A stretch of 64,000 bases of DNA from Sphaerisporangium fuscum (GTDB lineage Bacteria > Actinomycetota > Actinomycetes > Streptosporangiales > Streptosporangiaceae): assembly GCF_018531465.1 (NCBI RefSeq), contig NZ_JAHDTF010000031.1, positions 62,001-126,000 on the forward strand, written 5' to 3'. The position numbers and the translations under genes were made by a program. The notes below the pieces were generated by a model. It worked only from the letters and a program-made list of their open reading frames with translations. It made no database searches and was not told the DNA's origin. This document shows, piece by piece, positions 45,081 through 54,096 of this stretch. Numbering within the stretch: position 1 is the stretch's first letter; every line of letters starts with the position of its first letter.

Positions 45081-45806
45081 TCACTGCTGTTCGGCCGCCG
45101 ATGGCGTACCCAAGGTCTGTCGCCTGTGTTCGGCCGCCCGGGCCATGTCCTCGGCGAGGAGCTGGAAGAAGCGGCCGGTGCGTTGCAGACGCGCGCCGGC
45201 GGGGGTCGCGGCGCCGAGGACGCCGGCGCCGCGCTCGGCGGTCCTGGCCCACATCGTGATGGACCGGGTGCTGGCCGACCAGGCGCGATACCAGACGTCG
45301 TCATCGATGAGGTAGCGCTCGCGTCGGCGCTCGGGGTCACGTTTGCGGGTGACCAGTTCCAGCTTCTCGAGGTAGGCGATCGCCTTGGAGACCGACGCCG
45401 GGCTGACCGCCAGCCGCTGGACCAGTTCGGCGGCGGTGGAGTCACCACTGTCCGCGGTGAACAGGCAGGCGAGAACTCTGGCCGCCATCGGAGGGAGCCC
45501 GGTGCGGACCATCATGGCGGTGAACTGTTCCTCGAAGTCACACACGGCGTGGACGTCGCGCCCGTAGCCGTCGGCAGCCGGCGTGGGTGCGGCGGCAGTG
45601 GGTGCGCGGCGGCGTGCGCGGCGCGCGGCAGCCTCATGGGCCCTTTCGGCCTGGTACGCCTCGGGCCCGCCGTTGCGCGCCACCTCGCGGCTGATGGTCG
45701 ACGTCGGACGGGCCAGCCGCCGCGCGATCACGGCATAGCCAAGTCCTTCACCGAGCCATCCCGCGATGCGCTGCCGGTCCTCCAAGGTCAGCCGGTCACC
45801 TGGCAT
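45081..45806 (-). CDS. Fusion of an IS30-like HTH to a GbsR/MarR regulator
   Basis: A 241-residue protein. Residues 1-65: HTH_38-type helix-turn-helix (RLTLEDRQRIAGWLGEGLGY, ARPTSTISREVARNGG) as found at the start of IS30 transposases. Residues 85-225: MarR/GbsR winged helix (FTAMMVRTGLPPMAARVLAC, ELVQRLAVSPASVSKAIAYL). ATG is preceded by AGGAGGACGG. It is divergent from the CocE gene, and three TTGCAA-type sites lie between them. The double DNA-binding domain is unusual though known in actinomycetes. Confidence 0.85.
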   Translation of the reverse strand: MPGDRLTLEDRQRIAGWLGEGLGYAVIARRLARPTSTISREVARNGGPEAYQAERAHEAAARRARRRAPTAAAPTPAADGYGRDVHAVCDFEEQFTAMMVRTGLPPMAARVLACLFTADSGDSTAAELVQRLAVSPASVSKAIAYLEKLELVTRKRDPERRRERYLIDDDVWYRAWSASTRSITMWARTAERGAGVLGAATPAGARLQRTGRFFQLLAEDMARAAEHRRQTLGTPSAAEQQ

Positions 45807-45865
45807 CCGTCCTCCTGTCGCTGCCGGATCTCATTCCCGGGCCAGTGCGGTCTTTCACTACAGTC

Positions 45866-45919
45866 ATTGCAACACACGACAAGGTTGCGGCGTTGCAATA
45901 ACCCTCAGATCGTTGCAAC
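45866..45919. promoter_or_regulatory. Three TTGCAA-type operator sites
   Basis: ATTGCAAC (45866-45873), GTTGCAAT (45892-45899) and GTTGCAAC (45912-45919). The first two are perfect inverted copies; centres are 26 and 20 bases apart. They lie in the divergent promoter between the fusion regulator and the CocE gene. Confidence 0.65.
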
Positions 45920-46035
45920 TGATTCTGTCTAGTCTGTCACATCCAGCGAATTTGCAGGAAGTGCTCTTTGACGCCAAGAGAAAGCAACAGTAGCTTTCTG
46001 CTGATGTGAACGAACATTGGCGGTGATGACACTCC

Positions 46036-47715
46036 ATGAGGGTGCGCAACGAGCAAGAGTCAGACGTGCGGCCGGGCCGGCGCGAACGAGTCGTCGACCG
46101 GATGCTCTCCCGTCGCCTCGGGCTGCGTGCGGCAACAAGCGAGTACACGATCAACCGGCGCGTACGGATCCCGATGCGTGACGGGGTCGAACTTCTGGCC
46201 GACCACTACGCGCCGGTCGGGGGGTCGGTGGGCACGGTGATGATCCGCTCGCCCTACGGCTGGGAAGGGCTGAACTCGGCTCTTTACAGGGCGCAGTTTC
46301 CCACCCGGGGCTACCACCTGCTGCTGGTTCGCTGCCGAGGCACGTTCGGCTCTGCGGGAGTGTGGAATCCGTGGGTGCACGAGATCGACGACGGGGCGGA
46401 CACGCTGGCGTGGCTGCGGACCCGGCCCTGGTTCGGCGGCAAGCTGGCGACGGTCGGCAACTCCTACCTGGGGTGGACGCAGTGGGCACTGCTGATGGAT
46501 CCGCCCCCCGAACTGGCCGCCGCGGTGATCCAGACCGCACCGCACGACTTCGGTGATGCCGCCTACTTCGGCGGAGCCTTCAACCTCAGCGACTGGCTCG
46601 GCTGGAGCGAACAATTGGTGCGGCAGGAACGCATCGGTGGCATGCGTGCCATCGTGCGCATGGCCACCGCCGGGCGACGGCAGGCCCCCGCGATGTCGTG
46701 GCTGCCACTGTCACAGGCGGCGGACGTGCTCTGCGACGGTGAGGCGCCGTGGTTCGGGAACTGGGCGAGCGTACGCGACCTGTCCGACCCCTTCTGGGCG
46801 CCGATGCAGCTGGGCAGGGCCCTGGACCGCGTGCGGGTGCCCGTACTGCTGCAGTCCGGCTGGCAGGACATCTTCCTGCCGCAGACCCGGCAGCAGTACG
46901 CGCGCCTGCGCGAGCGCGGGCAGGACGTGGCCCTGACCATCGGGCCCTGGACACACCGGCAGACCGGCACACAGGGCATGTCCATGCTCGCCCAGGAGAC
47001 CATGGACTGGCTCGATGAGCACGTGGCCGGCGTCCGGCGCGACGTGCGCCCGGCTCGAGTTCGGATGTTCGTCACCGGCGCCGGCACCTGGCGCGACCTG
47101 CCCGACTGGCCCGAATACCCCATGGACCTATCCCTGTATCCGGCATCAGGAGGCGTGCTCGGCGCGCGGCGCCCACCGGACGGCACGCCACCGGCCCGCT
47201 TCACCTACGACCCGGCCAGCCCCACCCCGACCGTGGGCGGTCGCCTGCTCGCCCCTGGCGGGGGTTACCGGGACGACAGCGCACTGGCCGATCGGGGCGA
47301 CGTGCTCGCCTTTACCGGCGCATCCCTGGCGGAGGAGCTAGAGGTCATAGGGACCCCCTGGGTGGAATTGGCGCACAGCTCGGACACGCCGCATGCCGAT
47401 GTGTTCGTCCGCCTCAGCGAGGTGGACGCCAAGGGGCGATCACATAACGTCAGCGACGGGTTCGTCCGGCTCGGCCCACGGCAGGCGGACGGCGTCGTCC
47501 GGATCGAACTGGATCCCATCGCGCACCGCTTCCGCGCTGGCCATCGCATCCGGCTGCTGGTGGCAGGCGGGTCACACCCCCGCTGGGAACGCAACCTCGG
47601 CACGGGTGAGGACCCGGCCACATCCACCCGGCTCGTCTCCTCTCACCACACCATCGACCTCACCCGGTCCCGACTACACCTCCCTGTCCAGGATCGAACC
47701 GGGCAACCCCTGTGA
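46036..47715 (+). CDS. CocE/NonD family hydrolase (X-Pro dipeptidyl-peptidase fold)
   Basis: A 559-residue alpha/beta hydrolase of the CocE/S15 group. Nucleophile Ser143 (GNSYLGW), acid segment LLQSGWQDIFL, His in TIGPWTHRQTG. The C-terminal jelly-roll (about 350-555) holds PWVELAHSSDTPHADVFVRL and RIRLLVAGGSHPRWERNLGT. No signal peptide. Members cleave esters such as cocaine or acyl groups, or Xaa-Pro peptides; substrate unknown. It is divergent from the fusion regulator, which likely controls it. Confidence 0.9.
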   Translation: MRVRNEQESDVRPGRRERVVDRMLSRRLGLRAATSEYTINRRVRIPMRDGVELLADHYAPVGGSVGTVMIRSPYGWEGLNSALYRAQFPTRGYHLLLVRCRGTFGSAGVWNPWVHEIDDGADTLAWLRTRPWFGGKLATVGNSYLGWTQWALLMDPPPELAAAVIQTAPHDFGDAAYFGGAFNLSDWLGWSEQLVRQERIGGMRAIVRMATAGRRQAPAMSWLPLSQAADVLCDGEAPWFGNWASVRDLSDPFWAPMQLGRALDRVRVPVLLQSGWQDIFLPQTRQQYARLRERGQDVALTIGPWTHRQTGTQGMSMLAQETMDWLDEHVAGVRRDVRPARVRMFVTGAGTWRDLPDWPEYPMDLSLYPASGGVLGARRPPDGTPPARFTYDPASPTPTVGGRLLAPGGGYRDDSALADRGDVLAFTGASLAEELEVIGTPWVELAHSSDTPHADVFVRLSEVDAKGRSHNVSDGFVRLGPRQADGVVRIELDPIAHRFRAGHRIRLLVAGGSHPRWERNLGTGEDPATSTRLVSSHHTIDLTRSRLHLPVQDRTGQPL

Positions 47716-47851
47716 ACCAGACCTTGCTGCCTGAGAACACTGTGTTGGAGAACCAGACCTCACTACCGGAGAACGTCGCGTTGGAGAACCAGACCTGACA
47801 ACCGTCGGAGAACAGTGCGCCGTCGAACGAGACCTGGCCGCCGGAGAACAG
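47700..47851 (-). pseudogene. Pentapeptide-repeat fragment
   Basis: The minus strand reads QVSFDGALFSDGCQVWFSNA, TFSGSEVWFSNTVFSGSKVW, five-residue repeats with central Phe. It overlaps the last bases of the CocE gene and is out of frame with the PNPOx relic beside it. It may be related to the fragment at 4750-5067. Confidence 0.5.
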
Positions 47852-47966
47852 GTGCCGGCCCCGGACGAGGAGGAGGGGGCGGAGCGGACCACGGCGACCT
47901 CCGAGGGAGTTCGAGGGGGACACGGCACGCGCGCCCCAACCGTACGACGGCCCATCGATGGCCAGG

Positions 47967-48360
47967 AGGCGGTTCGGAGGGCCCTGCCGTTGATGCGCAG
48001 CGTCTCGTTGCGCCCGGGGACGAGATAGATGAGGCCGACGTGCGGGTTGTCCAGCACGTTGAGGAAGCCGTCGACCCGGCGGTCGCCGGGACGGTCGGGG
48101 ATGGCGATCGTGGTGTCGTCCAGGACGAGCGTGAAGCCCGCCGGGTCGCCCTTGGGCGAGACGTCGCAGGCGCCGCCGGCGTCGCTGGTGGCGATGAGGC
48201 AGAACGGGGACGCCGCCAGCCACTCCTTGTCGCCCTCGTGCAGCGCGAACCGCTCCTTGCCGATCGCCCTCGGTATCGGCTCGCCGAGCAACTCCCGGAG
48301 CTCGGCCCTTCGGCCGGTTTGCACCATCCGGGGTGCCCCGAGTCGGCATCGCGTCCGACA
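47967..48360 (-). pseudogene. Pyridoxamine 5'-phosphate oxidase-like protein, truncated
   Basis: Reads ELRELLGEPIPRAIGKERFA, FCLIATSDAGGACDVSPKGD, DDTTIAIPDRPGDRRVDGFL and VGLIYLVPGRNETLRINGRA, the split-barrel flavin-binding fold of the MSMEG_1061-like group. The start lies in another frame (MGLSDAMPTRGTPDGA), and the C-terminus is replaced by unrelated sequence. Not functional. Confidence 0.7.
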
Positions 48361-48428
48361 GCCCCATTGTTCTTGGTGAAAGCCTGAGCACGCGATCAAC
48401 GAGGGCTACTTTTGGAAGAGTGATTCCG

Positions 48429-48509
48429 ATGCAGAAGGTCACGTCCGCCGACGGCACCACCATCGCCTACGACCGATCCGGCGAGGGGCCGGCCGTCATC
48501 CTCAGTTAG
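48429..48509 (+). pseudogene. N-terminal stub of an alpha/beta hydrolase
   Basis: 26 codons (MQKVTSADGTTIAYDRSGEG, PAVILS) then a TAG. This is the first strand and oxyanion turn of a hydrolase; the rest is deleted. Confidence 0.65.
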
Positions 48510-48587
48510 CTCTTTCGCTCGGCCGACTTCCCTGAGTGGCCAGACGACGGATATGACGGACGGAGTTGAGCATGCGACCCTTGGGTC

Positions 48588-49769
48588 GTGCACGCCACGC
48601 CGTATGTCGAACCCCATCCGCCGATGATCAGGCGAATCCGGCCGGGGCACTGGCTGGCGCTGGATCGGCTCGCTGCGATCGGCTACGCGTTCGTCGCCTT
48701 CCTGCTGCTGGCCGACGAGGTCCGTGGACCCGAAAGGTTCGCGGTCGTCCCCCTGGGTGTGATCGCGTCGGCGCTGCCGATCGCGCTGCGCCGTCAGCGG
48801 CCGGTCGTCGCGTTCGGGATCGCCCTGGCCGGGCTGGTCGCGGCGGAGCTGGTCGAGCGCAGTACGATCATCTTGGGGATGCTGTCCGTGGCCTACGTCC
48901 TGTATGCGGTGGCGGTCCTCTGCCGCCCGCGCGCCGCCTTCCTCGCGCTCGGGATGGCGCTGGCCGCCGCCGCGGCGACCGGAGTTCCCGGTTTCCCGCG
49001 CATCGGCGGGGCCCCGGTGATCTCCGTGCTGCTCTTCACCACGGTCTGGACCGTCGGCTACGCCGTGGGCATGCATCGCCGCCACCTCGGGGAGTTGCTG
49101 CGCAACCAGGCCAGGCTGGCCAAGCAGAGTGTGACCGACGAGCGGATGCGCATCGCCCGCGAGCTGCACGACGTCATCGCGCACGGCATGAGCGTGGTCA
49201 CCGTACAAGCGGGATTCGGCGCCCTGGTGATCGACGACAGGCCGCAGGAAGCGCGGGCCGCGCTCACGGCAATCGAGACCACGGGGCGCCAGAGCCTGGC
49301 CGAGATGCGGCGACTGCTTGGCGTGCTCCGCGAGGAGGATCGGAGCGAGAAGCCCGATCTCGCGCCCGCGCCCGGGCTGGCCGGCCTCGACCGGCTCCTG
49401 GAGCAGGTCGCCGGGGCAGGGGTGCGGGTGGAGCTCACCACCACCGGGCTGCCTCGCGCGCTGCCTCCCGGGATCGACCTTTCGGCGTACCGGATCGTGC
49501 AGGAGGCGCTGACCAACGTGGTGAAGCACGCCGCCGCCGGCTCCGCCAGGGTGACGCTGCGCTACGGCCCGGACGAGCTGTCCGTCGAAGTCGCCGACGA
49601 CGGCCTCGGCTGCCGGAAGGACGACGGGCCGTCCCCAGGACACGGTCTGGTCGGCATGCGTGAGCGCGCGCACCTGTACGGCGGCACGTTCCACGCGGCG
49701 GACCTGCCCGAAGGGGGTTTCCGCGTCATCGCCACCTTCCCCATCCCCTCCACGGAGCACCCTGCATGA
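48588..49769 (+). CDS. Sensor histidine kinase (NarL-type partner)
   Basis: A 393-residue HisKA_3 kinase. Four or five N-terminal helices (residues 30-165), then the dimerisation helix with phospho-His194 (IARELHDVIAHGMSVVTVQA) and an HATPase region (SAYRIVQEALTNVVKHA; GLGC; GHGLVGMRERA). The start GTG 48588 has a weak ribosome site; ATG 48624 is possible. The response regulator follows after 43 bases. The signal is unknown; the membrane part has no clear extracellular domain, so it may sense the membrane itself. Confidence 0.9.
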   Translation: MHATPYVEPHPPMIRRIRPGHWLALDRLAAIGYAFVAFLLLADEVRGPERFAVVPLGVIASALPIALRRQRPVVAFGIALAGLVAAELVERSTIILGMLSVAYVLYAVAVLCRPRAAFLALGMALAAAAATGVPGFPRIGGAPVISVLLFTTVWTVGYAVGMHRRHLGELLRNQARLAKQSVTDERMRIARELHDVIAHGMSVVTVQAGFGALVIDDRPQEARAALTAIETTGRQSLAEMRRLLGVLREEDRSEKPDLAPAPGLAGLDRLLEQVAGAGVRVELTTTGLPRALPPGIDLSAYRIVQEALTNVVKHAAAGSARVTLRYGPDELSVEVADDGLGCRKDDGPSPGHGLVGMRERAHLYGGTFHAADLPEGGFRVIATFPIPSTEHPA

Positions 49770-49812
49770 ACCTCGCCCCGACCTCCGCGCTCGCCGAACC
49801 CGGGCGCGCGGC

Positions 49813-50451
49813 ATGACCGTCCGCGTGGTGGTCGCCGACGACCAGACCCTCGTACGTGCGGGGTTGTGCGGCATCGTGAACACCGCCCCAGACCTGACCG
49901 TCGTCGGCGAGGCCGGCACCGGGCTGGAGGCCGTCAAGGTGGTCCGCGCGCAGGCGCCGGACGTGGTGCTCATGGACATCCGGATGCCCGGGATGGACGG
50001 TCTGGAGGCCACCCGCCTGATCACCTCGTCCAGCGACACGAAGGTGCTCATCCTCACCACCTTCAACCTGGATGACTACGTGTACGCGGCGCTGCGCGGC
50101 GGGGCCAGCGGGTTCCTGCTCAAGGACACTCCCGCCGGGGACCTGCTGACAGCGATCCGGGTCGTCTCGGCGGGCGACGCGCTGCTCTCTCCAAGCATCA
50201 CACGGCGGCTGATCAAGGAGTTCGCGGGTCGCGCTCACCCTGAGCCGCTGGAGGGCATCACCACGCGCGAGCGAGAGGTGCTCGCACTGGTCGCCGAGGG
50301 CCTGTCCAACGGTGAGATCGCTGAGCGGCTGCACATCGGGCCAGGTACGGCCAAGACCCACGTCAGACACCTGCTGGCCAAGCTGGGCGCCCGCGACCGG
50401 GTGCACCTGGTGATCATCGCCTACCGCAGCGGGTTGGTCTTCGTCCACTGA
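49813..50451 (+). CDS. NarL/LuxR family response regulator
   Basis: A 212-residue protein. Receiver residues 1-120: acidic pocket Asp9/Asp10, phospho-Asp55 (VVLMDIRMPGMDG), Lys in FLLKDTPAG. LuxR HTH 145-210: LTREREVLALVAEGLSNGEI-like (GITTREREVLALVAEGLSNG, ERLHIGPGTAKTHVRHLL). Forms the pair with the kinase. The closest possible target is the secreted hydrolase that follows 122 bases downstream on the same strand, but no binding site is evident. Confidence 0.9.
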   Translation: MTVRVVVADDQTLVRAGLCGIVNTAPDLTVVGEAGTGLEAVKVVRAQAPDVVLMDIRMPGMDGLEATRLITSSSDTKVLILTTFNLDDYVYAALRGGASGFLLKDTPAGDLLTAIRVVSAGDALLSPSITRRLIKEFAGRAHPEPLEGITTREREVLALVAEGLSNGEIAERLHIGPGTAKTHVRHLLAKLGARDRVHLVIIAYRSGLVFVH

Positions 50452-50573
50452 GCCCCGCGTCGGCCGAAAGGCGTAGGCCGCCGGCGCGAAATGAGCCCCG
50501 GGGTAGACGACTCCGGCCGGGGCGAATCAATAGCGTGCGAGCACCCCACTTCCACTGATCCGAAGGAGTGCGT

Positions 50574-51788
50574 GTGATCTCCCCGCGAGTGGTGTCCGCC
50601 GCCGCCCTGCTGGCCGTCGCATCGTTGGCCGTGCCGACCGCCGCCCAGGCCAAGACGCAGCTCAAGACACAGGCCCAGGCGCAGGCCCGGCCCCAGGCAG
50701 CCGCCCCGCCCCAGCTGACCCTTCCGGCGCCGACGGGCCCCTCCCCGCTCGGCACGGTGTCCCTGCATCTGGTCGACCGCTCGAGGAAGGACCCGTTCGC
50801 GGGCGCCGGCCACGACCGCGAGCTGATGATCAGCTTGACCTATCCGGCCAGGAAGGTCGCCTCGTACCCGGTCGCGCCCTGGCTGCCGTCCAAGGCGGCG
50901 GCCCAGTACCTGCGTCAGGAGGGCCTGCCTCCGGGAGCCGTCCTGCTGCCGCAGACCCACGGCCACGAGGGCGCCCCCGCTGACCGGCGCGAGGGCCGGT
51001 TGCCCGTCGTGCTGTACTCCCCGGGCAACGACTCCTTCCGCTCGGCCAACACCGTGGTGGTCGAGGAACTGGCCAGCCGGGGATACGTGGTGGCCACGAT
51101 CGACCACACCTATGACGGCCTGGTGGAGTTCCCCGACGGCCGAGTGGTGCCCCCCGCTCCCGACGGGGAGAAATCCGGTGGGGTGATCTACGAGCAGCGC
51201 ATCGCCGACACCCGCTTCGTCCTGGACCAGCTCGCGATGGTGAGCCGCGGCGGCAACCCCGACGCCGAGCATCGCAAGCTCCCCAAGGGACTGCGCGGGC
51301 TGCTCGACCTGGACCGGGTCGGCATGTTCGGCTACTCGGCCGGCGGGCCAACGGTCGCATCCGCCATGTTCGAGGACAGGCGGATCAAGGCGGGGCTCGC
51401 CATGGACGGCCCGGTGGCGGGCCCGGTCGTCACCGCGGGGCTGGGCCGGCCGTACATGCTGATGACCGCCACCAAGGCCGTCCGCGACCGGATCCCCGAC
51501 CTGGCCACGTTCTGGTCGAATCTGAAGGGCTGGAAGCTCAACATCAGGAGCGAAGGGGTCGAGCACGTCTCCTACGGCGACCTGGAGATGATCGCCCCGC
51601 AGGTGGCGTCACTACTGAAGTGGACGCCCGCCCAGCTCGCCGAGCAGATCGGCACGCTCGCCCCCGAGCGCGGCGAGGCCATCCAGCGGGCCTACCCGCC
51701 GGCCTTCTTCGAGCGGCACCTGCGCGGCAGGGGCCACCTGCTGGACGGCCCGTCGCCGAGATTCCCCGAGGTCACCTTCATTCCCTAG
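50574..51788 (+). CDS. Secreted alpha/beta hydrolase (PAF-AH/dienelactone type)
   Basis: From GTG 50574 (AAGGAG five bases upstream; GTG 50568 overlaps that site) 404 residues. Sec signal peptide ending VPTAAQA near residue 24. A Pro/Gln-rich linker then the hydrolase: LMISLTYPARKVASYPVAPW, PVVLYSPGNDSFRSANTVVV, VATIDHTYDG, nucleophile elbow MFGYSAGGPTVAS (Ser), His in GVEHVSYGDLEM. This resembles extracellular PAF-acetylhydrolase-like or polyester-type esterases. Its substrate is unknown. It might be a target of the two-component system upstream. Confidence 0.85.
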   Translation: MISPRVVSAAALLAVASLAVPTAAQAKTQLKTQAQAQARPQAAAPPQLTLPAPTGPSPLGTVSLHLVDRSRKDPFAGAGHDRELMISLTYPARKVASYPVAPWLPSKAAAQYLRQEGLPPGAVLLPQTHGHEGAPADRREGRLPVVLYSPGNDSFRSANTVVVEELASRGYVVATIDHTYDGLVEFPDGRVVPPAPDGEKSGGVIYEQRIADTRFVLDQLAMVSRGGNPDAEHRKLPKGLRGLLDLDRVGMFGYSAGGPTVASAMFEDRRIKAGLAMDGPVAGPVVTAGLGRPYMLMTATKAVRDRIPDLATFWSNLKGWKLNIRSEGVEHVSYGDLEMIAPQVASLLKWTPAQLAEQIGTLAPERGEAIQRAYPPAFFERHLRGRGHLLDGPSPRFPEVTFIP

Positions 51789-51799
51789 CCAGGGGATCC

Positions 51800-52894
51800 A
51801 TGGAGGTGGTCTCCCTCGGCCTGGTACTGAGCCGCTCACCCGACGGCGCCCCCGTGGTCGTCGGGCTGCGCGGGTCGCAGGAGCACAGCCCCTACTGCCA
51901 GGTCGTCGTCCTGGCGCAGGACCGCCGCGACGCGACGCGCACCCGTGACGAGATCGAGCGGCTGATGCGCGAGCACGACATCTACAAGGGACAGGTCCTG
52001 TCGTTCGCCTGGAGTGAGCACCGGGGCAACGACCTGGTGAGCTTCCTGCCCCGGCCCGAGCTGAAGGCCGACCAGGTGATCCTTCCCGAGGGCGTACTGG
52101 AGGGCATCGAGCGGCACATCGTCGGGATCGCCGAACACGCCGAACGGCTGCGCGGGCACGGCCAGCACCTCAAGCGGGGCCTGCTTCTCCACGGCCCGCC
52201 CGGCACGGGGAAGACACACACCGTCCGCTATCTGATGGGGCGGATGCGCGAGTGCACGGTGATCGTGATGACCGGCACGGCGATCAGATTCGTCACCCAG
52301 GCCGCCGGACCGGCGCGGCGGCTGCAACCCGCGATCGTCGTCCTGGAGGACGTCGACCTGGTCGCCCACGACCGTTCCTTCTCCGAGGACGGCAACCCGT
52401 TGCTGTTCGCGCTGCTCGACGCCATGGACGGGGTCGGGGCCGACGCGGACGTGACGTTCGTGCTCACCACCAACCGGGCCGACGTGCTGGAACGGGCCCT
52501 CGCCGACCGTCCCGGCAGGGTGGACCTGGCCGTGGAGATCCCCAAGCCGGACGCGGCCGGGCGTGCCGCCCTGCTCCGCCTGTACGCCCGCGACCTGCGG
52601 CTGACCGCGGACCTCGACCCGGTCGTGGTACGCACCGAGGGCGCCACGGCGTCCTTCTTCAAGGAGCTGCTGCGCCGGACGGTGCTCGACGGGCTGCGCG
52701 GCGGTGACGAGGTGCCGGAACTCACCGGCGACCACCTGAACCGGGCGCTAACCGAGATGCTCGGCGAACGCGAAGCGCTGACGAGGTCCCTGCTCGGCTC
52801 GGGCGAGAGGCTCCCCGAGGACGACGAGGATCCCGACGGGCCGCCCTTCGGCGTCGGTGTCCGGTTCTCCCCCGCCGAGTTCCGCGGCTTCTGA
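51800..52894 (+). CDS. AAA+ ATPase, possibly N-terminally truncated
   Basis: 364 residues from ATG 51800 (AGGGG site). One AAA module: Walker A LLLHGPPGTGKTHTVRYLMG, Walker B AIVVLEDVDLVAHD, sensor 1 FVLTTNRAD, arginine finger region ALADRPGRVDLAVEIPKPD. The N-terminus begins inside a domain that in related proteins is preceded by about 60-100 residues; here the secreted hydrolase ends 12 bases upstream, so the true N-terminus may have been lost. Family members are poorly characterised, some act in chaperone-like remodelling. Confidence 0.8.
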   Translation: MEVVSLGLVLSRSPDGAPVVVGLRGSQEHSPYCQVVVLAQDRRDATRTRDEIERLMREHDIYKGQVLSFAWSEHRGNDLVSFLPRPELKADQVILPEGVLEGIERHIVGIAEHAERLRGHGQHLKRGLLLHGPPGTGKTHTVRYLMGRMRECTVIVMTGTAIRFVTQAAGPARRLQPAIVVLEDVDLVAHDRSFSEDGNPLLFALLDAMDGVGADADVTFVLTTNRADVLERALADRPGRVDLAVEIPKPDAAGRAALLRLYARDLRLTADLDPVVVRTEGATASFFKELLRRTVLDGLRGGDEVPELTGDHLNRALTEMLGEREALTRSLLGSGERLPEDDEDPDGPPFGVGVRFSPAEFRGF

Positions 52895-52913
52895 CACCCC
52901 GCGAGGAGAACCA

Positions 52914-53340
52914 GTGATCAGCGGAGCCACCCAGGTTCACCCGCGCGGCCACGCCTGCCGCAACTGCTCGGAGACCGGTTACACCGTGCCTCTCGACCGT
53001 GCTGAACCGCTGGACATTGGGCACATGGCGGTCGGTCACATCGAGAACATGACCGGCGAGGAACTGGAGGTGGTGATTCGGCACCGGCTCCCCTCCGGAG
53101 AGAGCCTCCTGGGCGCTGACCCCGTTGAGGTGGTGGTGACCGCCCGCGATCTGTCGTGGACACTCGATGCCGCGGTGCTCGACCAGGTCGGTCCTGGGTG
53201 CTGGCAGCTGCGGTCGTGGCCCTGGTTCCGGGCGCACTTACAGCGGCTATGTCGATCGCGTGGTCGGCGGAGAGACGGCCACCGATCAAAACCAGGGGTC
53301 CGCTGTGAAAGTGGATCAAGGTTGTGGATGAACGGCGGCC
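52914..53340 (+). CDS. Uncertain small protein, 3' end lost
   Basis: GTG 52914 with a good AGGAG at 52904-52908, 20 bases after the AAA stop, so it looks like the next gene of that operon. It reads ISGATQVHPRGHACRNCSET and EELEVVIRHRLPSGESLLGA, then DPVEVVVTARDLSW. After about 53250 the frame runs antisense into a TetR gene without stopping, so the natural end is missing. Family unknown. Confidence 0.35.
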
Positions 53341-53354
53341 GTGGGACCCATCAC

Positions 53355-53969
53355 TCAAAACAGCCCGGCATGCAGGTCCTCTGCGAAGCCGGCCGTGTCC
53401 GTGAGTCCGAAGGCCACGCGCTGGAGCAGGAATCCGTGCAGCAGCCCCATCACCACGCGGGCTCCGCGATCCGGGTCCACGGCGGCGGGCACCGCGCCCG
53501 CGGCCCGGCCGCGGCGCAGCGCGTCGGCGATACTGGCGCGGGTCTTCTCAAAGCCCTCCGCAGCCGGGCCGCGCACCTCGTCGTTGCGCAGCACTTCCGA
53601 CCACGCCTGCACGACGCAGCGCAGCAGGTCGTCGACTGTGACTGTGTGCCCCGCCGTGTCCTGCACCGTCTCGCCGCTGATGGTGTCGAGCGCGGCGGCC
53701 ACCAGTTCCGCGACGGCCGGGGCGTCTGTGCTGTCGGCCAGCCGCTCGACCGGTTCGAAGATCAGCCGGAACGCGTCGCCCGCAATAGCGAGGATGATCT
53801 CCTCCTTGCTCGTGAAGTAGCGGTAGGGCGCGCCGGCCGAGACGCCGGCCTCCGCGGCGATGTCCGGCATTGAGGTCTGGTGGAACCCGTCGCGGGAGAA
53901 GCAGCGGCGGGCCGCCGCGACGATCTCGGCGCGCTTGGCCTCGCGGCGCTCGGCTGTGATGCGAGGCAT
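53355..53969 (-). CDS. TetR family regulator
   Basis: A 204-residue protein from ATG 53969 (GAGGGG site). HTH: AEIVAAARRCFSRDGFHQTS, IAAEAGVSAGAPYRYFTSKE. Ligand domain includes RGARVVMGLLHGFLLQRVAF. Divergent from the Pht5-like gene at 54097, with two operators between. It likely represses that gene and itself. Confidence 0.9.
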   Translation of the reverse strand: MPRITAERREAKRAEIVAAARRCFSRDGFHQTSMPDIAAEAGVSAGAPYRYFTSKEEIILAIAGDAFRLIFEPVERLADSTDAPAVAELVAAALDTISGETVQDTAGHTVTVDDLLRCVVQAWSEVLRNDEVRGPAAEGFEKTRASIADALRRGRAAGAVPAAVDPDRGARVVMGLLHGFLLQRVAFGLTDTAGFAEDLHAGLF

Positions 53970-53985
53970 GACGGCCCCTCTCATC

Positions 53986-54052
53986 GTGAATGAACATTCA
54001 CCTTGACGGCTCGGCTACTCTGGGACCATGATAAAAGTGAACGATCATTTAC
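53986..54052. promoter_or_regulatory. Two TetR operators between regulator and Pht5-like gene
   Basis: GTGAATGAACATTCAC (53986-54001, perfect 7-bp arms) and GTGAACGATCATTTAC (54037-54052). The shared pattern is GTGAAYGNNCATTYAC, 51 bases apart. Confidence 0.75.
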
Positions 54053-54096
54053 GGAAGTGAGCCTGCCCACGAACTCCCCGAGAGGCGATCACACTG

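Noticed and set aside
48396..50066. A 556-codon minus-strand frame across the kinase and response regulator
   Set aside because: The plus strand encodes a clear two-component pair; the minus frame has no domain.
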